From Candidatus Parabeggiatoa sp. HSG14 (lineage in GTDB: Bacteria > Pseudomonadota > Gammaproteobacteria > Beggiatoales > Beggiatoaceae): a DNA stretch of 33,242 nucleotides. Location of the stretch: positions 1 through 33,242 of the forward strand of contig JAUCGK010000020.1 of assembly GCA_030378085.1 (NCBI GenBank). Direction: 5' to 3'. The notes under the pieces were generated by a model that made no database searches, had not been told where the DNA came from, and worked only from the letters and a program-made list of their open reading frames with translations. Positions 15,954 through 23,600 of the stretch are shown piece after piece (the first letter of the stretch is position 1; each line of letters opens with the position of its first letter). A program made the position numbers and the translations under genes.

Positions 15954-16058
15954 AGATGTTTTTTTATGACGTAATTTCTAATCCCAAGGGAGTGAAACAC
16001 AAATAACAAGAGTAGGATGGGTAGAACGAAGTAAAACCCCGCCAAAACTAACAAAAAA

Positions 16059-16136
16059 GTACAACGAATCTGAAAAAATCATAACGAATAAACAAAGCTT
16101 CTGATATTCGCTGTAGTTTTTTCAAATTCGTTGTAC
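16059..16136. repeat. TA-flanking inverted repeat, copy 1
   Basis: A 78-bp element bounded by GTACAACGAAT and ATTCGTTGTAC, with the centre AACGAATAAACAAAGCTTCT. It ends 27 bp before the first antitoxin start. Copies 2 (16856-16933) and 3 (17669-17764) are in the same orientation. Confidence 0.85.
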
Positions 16137-16163
16137 TCTATTTTGACATTAGGAGAAACTGAA

Positions 16164-16430
16164 ATGATTCAAAGCACTATTGGAGTTCAAGCATTACAAA
16201 ACCAACTTTATCAAGAAGTTAAGTATTTATCGTCTAAAAATTTGTCTGAATTAATCAATTTTGTGAACTATCTTAAATATCGTGATGGCTTAAAAACAAC
16301 TAATAAACCAGTAAGACTTGAAGGTTTGTGGGAAGACATACACTTTGACGTAACAGACGAAGATGTCCGAGCTTTGCGGCAACAATTGACTCAACAAACT
16401 GAGGATAAACTCAATGCGTTACTTAGCTGA
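16164..16430 (+). CDS. DUF2281/VapB-type antitoxin
   Basis: An 88-residue protein is read from the ATG at 16164, preceded by AGGAG at 9 bases. A start at 16131 would lie inside the upstream repeat and is rejected. The segment QLYQEVKYLSSKNLSELINFVNYLKY is of the DUF2281 type found in VapB antitoxins, followed by a short acidic tail that would bind the toxin. It overlaps the downstream vapC by 17 bases, the usual coupling that keeps antitoxin in excess. The complex probably represses its own promoter, which must lie in or next to the repeat at 16059-16136. Confidence 0.85.
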   Translation: MIQSTIGVQALQNQLYQEVKYLSSKNLSELINFVNYLKYRDGLKTTNKPVRLEGLWEDIHFDVTDEDVRALRQQLTQQTEDKLNALLS

Positions 16431-16806
16431 TAGTGTTGCTTTAATACGTCATTTGCGTAAACATCGCCGTTTGGGTCAACAAGCCCGCAAGATTTTACAA
16501 GAAGCCGATGCGGAAGAACATACTATTTTTGTTTCAGCTGTCAGCTTAATGGAAATCCTTTATTTAGCACAAGCCAAAAAAATAACAGTTGATTTAGCTG
16601 AAGTGATGACACTAATTTCAAATAGTCCAAACTATACGCTAGTGCCTATAGATGCTGATGTGGTTTTAGCAGCAGCTACCGTTGACGATGCACCTGAATT
16701 GCATGACCGTATTTTAGTGGGTACAGCCAAACATTTACAAGTACCGATTCTCACCAGTGACCAAATTATCACACAATCAAGCCATGTTCAAACTGTCTGG
16801 AAATAA
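16414..16806 (+). CDS. vapC: VapC-type PIN-domain toxin ribonuclease
   Basis: The 130-residue protein is a full PIN domain. Acidic residues lie in the expected places: Asp6 in YLADSVALI, Glu in VSLMEILYL (near 47), and Asp in ELHDRILVGTA, followed by VPILTSD. VapC toxins cut RNA, often tRNA or rRNA, using Mg2+ held by these residues. The frame is intact and overlaps the antitoxin, so the pair should be active. The first motif reads ADS rather than the commoner LDT/LDS, a minor variation. Confidence 0.92.
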   Translation: MRYLADSVALIRHLRKHRRLGQQARKILQEADAEEHTIFVSAVSLMEILYLAQAKKITVDLAEVMTLISNSPNYTLVPIDADVVLAAATVDDAPELHDRILVGTAKHLQVPILTSDQIITQSSHVQTVWK

Positions 16807-16855
16807 GCAAGAATAAAGTAGATAGAACTTAATTACTCCCACTACTTACAAAAAA

Positions 16856-16933
16856 GTACAACGAATTTGAAAAGAACACAACGAATAAACAAAGCTTCTG
16901 ATATTCGCTGTAGTTTTTTCAAATTCGTTGTAC
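16856..16933. repeat. TA-flanking inverted repeat, copy 2
   Basis: 78 bp, the same length as copy 1 and differing at few positions. It begins 49 bp after the first vapC stop and ends 63 bp before the second antitoxin start. Confidence 0.85.
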
Positions 16934-16996
16934 TCTATCGGAGCTATAAAGACAACTATTCGATTGTTTATTTTAAATTTACCTTGGAGGATATCC

Positions 16997-17248
16997 ATGC
17001 TACAAACTTATGAAGCAATTTACAATGGTCAACAATTTCAGTGGATTAACCAAATTCCCCCGAAACCGGATAAAGAAGTACATGTTGTGCTAGTGATGGA
17101 TATCGAAAAGAGCATCGTCAATCCTAAACCAAATATCCATGAAGTTTTGCAACGAACTCGTGGAGCGTGGGGAAAAGGAAAAACACTTGATAAAATTGAC
17201 GCGGAAATTAACGCCATGCGTTCAGAATGGGAGCGAAAATGGGACTAA
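16997..17248 (+). CDS. Putative VapB-type antitoxin of second TA pair
   Basis: Read from the ATG at 16997 (GGAGG six bases upstream) this gives 83 residues. The longer frame from 16928 starts within the repeat and is rejected. The N-terminal part (LQTYEAIYNGQQFQWIN, VHVVLVMDI) looks like a small beta-rich domain. The C-terminal half (HEVLQRTRGAWG, DAEINAMRSEWERKWD) is the helical tail typical of antitoxins that wrap a PIN toxin. It overlaps the following PIN reading frame by ten bases. The family name is uncertain, but position and tail make the antitoxin role likely. Confidence 0.8.
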   Translation: MLQTYEAIYNGQQFQWINQIPPKPDKEVHVVLVMDIEKSIVNPKPNIHEVLQRTRGAWGKGKTLDKIDAEINAMRSEWERKWD

Positions 17249-17646
17249 TTACTGAAGGCAGTAAAGTGTTCGACACTAACATTTTGATTTATCATTTAAA
17301 TGATAGTTTAGATGACAATGCCGAACAACTTTTGAAAAAGGCAATTTAATCAAATTCTTACATATCTGTCATCACACGTATAGAAATCCTTGGTTGGGCT
17401 AAGCACACTGACGAATCATTAAATAGTGCTCAAGAATTACTGAATATCCTCAATGAGCAACCTTTAAATGAAGAGGTTGTCACATTGTGTATTCAATTAC
17501 GGCAAACAACTTCGTTAAAAATGCCAGATGCTATTATTGCAACTACCGCTTTACACCTCAAACTACCTTTGATGACACGCAATATCAAAGACTTTCAAAA
17601 AGTACCTCATCTACAACTATTCAATCCATTTGAACCTAGCGAATAA
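17239..17646 (+). pseudogene. vapC: VapC-type PIN toxin with in-frame stop
   Basis: Starting at ATG 17239, inside the end of the antitoxin gene, the frame reads a PIN domain beginning VFDTNILIYHL. A TAA stop at 17347-17349 (codon 37) interrupts it, after which the same frame continues to 17646 with ISVITRIEILGW, KMPDAIIATTA and LPLMTRN. There is no frameshift and both halves are otherwise well preserved, so one base change (for example from CAA or GAA) explains it. The first 36 residues alone lack two of the catalytic acids, so the toxin is probably dead unless the stop is read through or is a sequencing error. The would-be intact length is 135 residues, normal for VapC. Confidence 0.85.
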
Positions 17647-17668
17647 GAGAATCATTAAACTGATAAGA

Positions 17669-17764
17669 GTACAACGAAACGCAGTGGCGGAACGCCTATC
17701 TGAAAAAAAACAACGAATAAACGAAACTTCTGATATTCTCTGTGGTTTTTTAAATTCGTTGTAC
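17669..17764. repeat. TA-flanking inverted repeat, copy 3 with insertion
   Basis: It has the same ends and centre as copies 1 and 2, but is 96 bp because of an extra block of about 18 bp (CGCAGTGGCGGAACGCC) near the left arm. It begins 22 bp after the end of the broken vapC. Confidence 0.8.
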
Positions 17765-17776
17765 TCTGTTTTAAAG

Positions 17777-18033
17777 CCGACATTCCGCACAAGCATTTCA
17801 TATTTTTTAAATTAAAGCATTTGGCGGGAAATCTAAGCTTTATCTTGATATTCTAAATTTGAATTGAGGTTCTGATACTCGGTAAAGATTAAAAAAAACC
17901 TTGAAATCTCCCCAAATTTTCTCTTGATTTTGCCATGATAAATTTTTACTGCTAAACCGTGAAAAATATTATCTCAAATAAATCAATGACTTAAAAAATT
18001 GTTTTTTGAGAGATTGCTTGTGCGGAATGTCGG
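17777..18033. mobile_element. 257-bp non-autonomous inverted-repeat element
   Basis: Exact 19-bp inverted ends, CCGACATTCCGCACAAGCA on the left and its complement on the right, enclose AT-rich DNA without a reading frame. A single related end with two changes lies at 507-525, showing that the sequence is dispersed. No target duplication is obvious. Confidence 0.7.
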
Positions 18034-18517
18034 TATTAACGTGAATTCGACTTTATTTTTCAATAAGTTACAAAACAATTTTTTAATCAATAATTTACAT
18101 GTAACTCATTGACTACAAATATATTTTATAACATTAAAACATTATTATCATAGTGGTCATTAGACAGATTTCCCGCTTTTTTTTGTTGTCGCTATTAAGC
18201 GGGATATTTTGAGGATGTATTTTTTAACTCATTGATAAATAATAAGATATATAACCCATTGATTACATTTAATAATTTTATAACTGATTGATATTTAAAA
18301 TAGCGTATTTCCTGAAACCTAAATAAAATCATGTGTCCATCCGGAAACGAGTTTATTTTAACTCCCTTGTCATTTCGACGCGAGGAGAAATCTTTTTTTA
18401 TCAAGCGGTTAAGATTTTTCAAGATTTCTCCTTATGTAAATATTATATAGTGCAAAGAGATTTACTTTTTGATAGAATGAACAACACACTCCATAATATA
18501 AGGTTATAAAGTTTTTT

Positions 18518-20278
18518 ATGAATGATAATGCACAATTTCACAAAATTCCTATCACACTTGGTATTACAGGGCATCGCGATTTACGTGAGGGAGAGAAAGA
18601 TATTTTGCGCGAGGCTGTTCGCAAAATTTTTCAGTTTATTCAGAAACACCATCCGAATACGCCTTTGCAATTGTTTTCTCCATTAGCAGATGGTGCAGAT
18701 CGTTTAGTCGCACAAGTCGCATTAGAGGAAAATGTGCAATTAATTGTGCCTTTACCAATGCCGAAAGATTTGTATGAAATTGATTTTCAAACCCATGATT
18801 CAAAAACAGAATTTGATGAATTATTAGAAAAAGCCCAAGAAAAAGGGCAAGTTTTTGAATTGCCTTTGTTGGAAGATAAGGAGAAAATTCGCTCTTATGG
18901 AGAAGCGAGAACGAAACAATATGCATTTGTGGGTGCCTATATCGCTCGCCATAGTCATATTCTTATCGCTTTATGGGATGGCCTTCCTCTGGATAAAAGT
19001 GGGGGGACTTCTCAGGTGGTGCAATTTCGATTAATGGGTAAAATGAAGGACTTACCCAAATGCTATCAACTACAACATGGCCCACTAGATATCCCTAATA
19101 CTGGGCCAGTTTGCCATGTCGTTACGAGCAGAGAAGGTGGTGAACCGTTGGATTTAGTAGGGAAAATACAAATATTATTGCCTAACAATCAAAACAAAAG
19201 TCACTTGGCAGATTTATTATCCGACAATTTAGTGGCGTTGAATCGTTTTAATCAAGATGTTGAAAAGTATGCAAATCATCCTAGATTACAACGTTGGATT
19301 AAACAAAGCCAAAGATATCTTTTACCAGAAAAAATAGGGAAAAATTTCGAGAATCTATCACCGGCTTTTAAAACGATGTTGGGTGTCTATGGCACAGCAA
19401 ATGCTTTAGCACGGTATTTTCAATTTCGTCTTAGACAATCTACACTCGCAGTACTTTGGATAGTGGGTGCTATGGTGGGTTTTTATGGATGGTATAATAG
19501 TCTGGAAACTAACCCTATCGCATTAATAAGCTATTTGATTTTGTTTTTAGTGGCGACTGCTATTCTTTGGGGGAGTCAATGGTGGCATTACCACAGTAAA
19601 GCTTTGGATTATCGCGCTTTGGCAGAAAGTTTGCGCGTCCAAATTTTTTGGCATTTGGGAGGACTCACCGATTCAGTTACTGATCATCATCTGCTTAAAC
19701 AACAAGGTGAATTAACGTGGATTCGGAATAGCATTCAGGCTATCAATGTCTATGACTGGGCGGAAAATACTGAAAGCCTTGCTGAAATTCATTCGCATTG
19801 GATAAAACATCAACACGAGTGGTTTTCAAAAAATACTAAAAAAAATCTCCATAAATCCGAAAAGTTTGGTAAATGGATAAACGGTTTTTTTGTGTCAACT
19901 ATTGCTTTGATTGTTGGTTTATTAGCTGGACAATTGACTGGTATTGTATCATCCCATTCGTTCTTGCATCACTTATTGATTTTGCTGATTGCCTTAGTGC
20001 CAGCAACAGGTGCATTACTCCATTACTACACTGAAATAATGGCTTTTGATGAGCAAGCCAAACAATATGAACGAATGACTGAGCTTTTTATGAGAGCAAA
20101 TGATGAAATGGAAAAAATCATCGTTGCACAACGCCAAAATAACGAAAAAACTGAGGAAGAATACCAAAAGCAGGCCAAAGCAGTATTATTTGAATTAGGT
20201 AAAGAAGCCCTGAAAGAGAATGACAACTGGTTATTATTACACCGCAAAAGGTCATTGAAATTACCTAAAAATAGTTAA
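18518..20278 (+). CDS. SLOG-SLATT membrane protein (predicted nucleotide-signal effector)
   Basis: Residues 1-210 form a Rossmann-like SLOG domain: ITLGITGHRDL at 12-22, SPLADGADRLVAQVA, YIARHSHILIALWDG and the GGTSQVVQFRL loop. SLOG domains are proposed to bind or make nucleotide-derived signals. The second half is a SLATT-like membrane part: a helix pair at about 307-350, followed by HSKALDYRALAESLRVQIFW. A second helix pair at about 456-505 is followed by FDEQAKQYERMTELF and a charged helical tail. SLATT proteins are predicted pore-formers in conflict systems. The gene stands alone: the toxin-antitoxin region lies upstream, and a convergent kinase gene lies downstream. The 586-residue frame is intact; the ribosome-binding site is weak. 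Confidence 0.87.
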   Translation: MNDNAQFHKIPITLGITGHRDLREGEKDILREAVRKIFQFIQKHHPNTPLQLFSPLADGADRLVAQVALEENVQLIVPLPMPKDLYEIDFQTHDSKTEFDELLEKAQEKGQVFELPLLEDKEKIRSYGEARTKQYAFVGAYIARHSHILIALWDGLPLDKSGGTSQVVQFRLMGKMKDLPKCYQLQHGPLDIPNTGPVCHVVTSREGGEPLDLVGKIQILLPNNQNKSHLADLLSDNLVALNRFNQDVEKYANHPRLQRWIKQSQRYLLPEKIGKNFENLSPAFKTMLGVYGTANALARYFQFRLRQSTLAVLWIVGAMVGFYGWYNSLETNPIALISYLILFLVATAILWGSQWWHYHSKALDYRALAESLRVQIFWHLGGLTDSVTDHHLLKQQGELTWIRNSIQAINVYDWAENTESLAEIHSHWIKHQHEWFSKNTKKNLHKSEKFGKWINGFFVSTIALIVGLLAGQLTGIVSSHSFLHHLLILLIALVPATGALLHYYTEIMAFDEQAKQYERMTELFMRANDEMEKIIVAQRQNNEKTEEEYQKQAKAVLFELGKEALKENDNWLLLHRKRSLKLPKNS

Positions 20279-20395
20279 TTATACTGCAAACGTTCAAGTT
20301 TTCGGATTATGAGAATATACTAAAAACGCCCGTTAGACCTGCATTGGTATAATCGGCACTGGGGTCGTTGAGTGGGATTGATTAAAATCGGTAAA

Positions 20396-20491
20396 TATAG
20401 CGTTTTCCGATTGGATAAAGTACAACCTCCCCTAAATCCCTTCCTTAATTAAAGAGGGGACTTGTACCTGACGCAATCGGAAAACGCTATA
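20396..20491 (-). mobile_element. MITE-like element, copy 2 (inverted)
   Basis: This 96-bp sequence bounded by TATAGCGTTTTCCGATTG and CAATCGGAAAACGCTATA is the reverse complement of copy 1 at 2305-2401, with few differences. Confidence 0.78.
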
Positions 20492-20583
20492 ACATCAGGG
20501 CAACCACAAGGGATTGTCCCTACAAACCATCGTGTTGTGTAGGGGCATCTTGTCCATTTAACGACCCCAGTGCCGTATAATCA

Positions 20584-20632
20584 GGAGTCCAAAATTTATT
20601 TTGGAAAACGCCCAAACTAAAGTTTAGATTCC
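20584..20632. repeat. GGAGTCCAAA-family paired hairpins
   Basis: Two linked stems (GGAGTCCAAAATTTATTTTG, then CCCAAACTAAAGTTTAGATT) lie just past the kinase stop codon, where they could also end transcription. Confidence 0.55.
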
Positions 20633-20638
20633 TCTTTG

Positions 20639-23600
20639 TTACCGATACAACCAAACCCGCATCAATGAAAGCAATTTATCGCTATCCACCGGTTTAGCTA
20701 AATAATCACTTGCTCCCGCTTCAATACATTTTGCTTTATCGCCTTTCATGGCTTTGGCAGTGAGAGCAATAATGGGTAATTGTCGATGGCGTGGTTGTTT
20801 TCTAATTTCTTGCATGGTTTCATAACCATCCATTTCAGGCATCATAATGTCCATCAAAATAATATTAATATCCTCATTTTCAGCTAACATTTCCAGTCCT
20901 TCTTTACCATCTTTGCCAGAAACAACTTCCATTTCATGATCTTCTAAAACTGTGGCTAGAGCATAAACATTCCGTATATCATCATCCACGATTAGCACTT
21001 TTTTACTTTTCAAAATGGTTTTCTTGTCATGTACCATCCGTAACATGTTGCGCTTTTCTTTGGGCAATTTGGCATCCACTTGATGGAGAAATAAAGTGGT
21101 TTCGTCTAACAAACGTTCTGCTGATCTCACCGATTTAATCGGAATATTATCCGCACATTGCAACAATAATGCTTCTTCTTTTGATGTTAAATCACGATCT
21201 GCGTAAATAACGAGTGGCATTTGGCATAAATCATTTTCTTGTTGCATCAATTCAAGTAGTTTGTTGCCAGAACCCTGCTCTATATCCATATCAAGGATAA
21301 TGCAGTCATACTTGACTGTTTGGATATGCTGAAAAGCAGAAGCTATGGTTATTCCCTGCGTCACCTGAATATCTTCACCAACCACTAAATCAAGGATGGT
21401 TTGTTGATGTGATTCGATATCCACGACTACCAACAGATTTTTTGCGGTTCTTGTCAGAAATTGTTCTATCGTTTTAAAGGCATCTCCAAGTTGTTCCATA
21501 CTCATGGGTTTGAGTAGATAACCAATTGCACCCATCTTTTTAGCTTCCATACTATGATCTGCTGCCGACATAAAATGTACTGGAATATGGCGCGTGATGG
21601 AATTATCTTTAAGTTTGTCCATTACTGTCCAGCCGTCAGCTTGAGGTAAATTCACATCAAGGATAATAGCTTGAGGCTTATATTGTTCAGCCAGTTTTAA
21701 GCCGGTTAAACCATCTTCAGCAAGAAGACATTTAAAGCCTTTACCTCGTGATAACTCTAAGAGGATTTTTGAAAATTTACGGTCATCTTCAATAATTAAA
21801 AGAGATTTGTCGTTTGGCTCAAGTTCATTTCTATCATCAACAATCTCTTTTGAACTACTGCTCAAAGCTTCAACACCAGTACTACCGCCTAAAAATTCGA
21901 CATCATCGGCTGATGCTGGTTCTGACGTAGGTATAGAATTTTTAGCGGGAACAGGCGTACTATCACTAGAGTCAATTCCTTGAGTGGCTTTTTTAGTAAA
22001 CGTTTCTGGTAAATATAATGTAAAAGTACTCCCTTTATTTTCTTCGCTTTCTAATGTTAACTCCCCACCGAGTAATCTGGCTAATTGTCGGGAAATAGAT
22101 AAACCTAATCCTGTGCCACCAAAACGTCGGCTAGTCGTGCCATCGACTTGTTGGAAAGCTTCAAAGATAACTTGTTGTTTATCTGTAGGAATCCCAATAC
22201 CACTATCAGTAACGCTAATTGCAACCGTTTTCAAGGCATCTAAACCCATTTGAGCAATATTTTCATGACTAAATGGATGTCGCACGGTTAAAGAGATTTT
22301 TCCCTGAGAAGTAAACTTAAAGGCATTGGACAATAGATTATTGATGATTTGTTTGAGACGTTGTCCGTCAGTATGCAATACCGATGGCATATCCTCTTTT
22401 ATCGTGAGATGAAAACCAACGCCCTTGTTTTCTGCAACATGACGGAATTTTTGTTGAATCGTTTCCATCAAATCAGCCAGTGATACTTTTTCAATATTGA
22501 CTTCAATTTTGCCCGCTTCTACCTTAGATAAATCTAAAATGTCGTTAATGAGTGTCAACAAATCATTGCCGGCACTGTGAATTGTTTGAGCAAATTCTAC
22601 TTGTTTCTCATTCAAGTTGCCGTCTTTATTTTCACTCAATAATTGTGCAAGAATGAGCAAACTATTTAATGGAGTCCGAAGCTCATGGGACATATTGGCA
22701 AGAAATTCAGATTTGTATTTGCTGGCTAATTCCAGTTCCTTGGCTTTATTTTCAATAGCAGCCTGCGCTTTTTCCATTTCCACTTGGGTTTTTTCCATCT
22801 TCGCTTTGGTTTGTTCTAGCGCAGTATTTTTTTCTTGAACATCTACTTTTTGTCGTTCTAAATCCCTGGTGCGTTCTTCAAGCGTTTCATTGGTTTGACG
22901 CAATTCTTCTTGTTGTGTTTGTAATTCTTCAGTTTGACTTTGAAGTTCTTCAGCTTGACTTTGCAGTTCTTCATTACTGTGCTGAATTTCGGCATGTTTA
23001 CATTGCAATTCCTCTTGTTGTTTTTGTAATTCGTCTGCTTGTTGTTGACTTTTTTCTAAGAGAATCTCCATTTTGGTACGTGATTCAGAAGTATTGACGG
23101 CTATACCAATACCTGACCTCATTTGTTCCAAAAATTCCCCTTGTGTTTCTGTCACTGGTTTAGAAGAACCAAGTTCAATAACCCCTTTAACGGCATTTTC
23201 ATATAAAAAGGGGAGAATAATGACATAGCGAGGCACTGCTTTTGATAACCCTGATTGAATAATGTGGCTATATTCTTCTGGGGCATGAGTACGAATGAGA
23301 ATTTTTCGTTCTAAAGCGGCTTGCCCCACTAAGCCTTCACCGACTGAAAATTCATTGGGTATATTGTCACTTGCAGTATAAGCATAACTCGCCATAAGTT
23401 GTAAATAAGGTATTTTTCCTTGTTTTGATTCTTGCAACAAATAAAATAATCCAACCGAGGCTTCTATATAAGTCGTCAAAAAAGAAACGATATTTTTTGC
23501 CAATGTCTCAATTTTTTGTTCGCCACTCATCAATTTATTTAATTCAGCTTGTCCGTTTTTAAGCCAGTCTTGCCTCGCATTTTGAGCAGTCGTTTCCCGC

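Larger units (their letters stand above)
17647..18517. other. Gene-free region with mobile-element remains
   Basis: This interval contains copy 3 of the TA-flanking repeat (17669-17764), the 257-bp inverted-repeat element (17777-18033) and about 480 bp of very AT-rich DNA with no gene I can support. The 75-codon minus frame at 18195-18422 looks like translated repeat sequence. Confidence 0.6.
20279..20638. other. Repeat-filled convergent intergenic region
   Basis: This gap lies between two convergent genes. It holds a lone arm of the nested repeat (20293-20307), the inverted MITE copy 2 (20396-20491) and a GGAGTCCAAA-family hairpin pair (20584-20632). No gene was seen. Confidence 0.65.

Noticed and set aside
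17630-17815. 61-codon plus-strand frame
   Set aside because: Consists of the end of the broken vapC in another frame plus TA-flanking repeat copy 3.
18195-18422. 75-codon minus-strand frame
   Set aside because: AT-rich, no start signal, contains a repeat-like CTCCTCGCGTCG segment; no family recognised.
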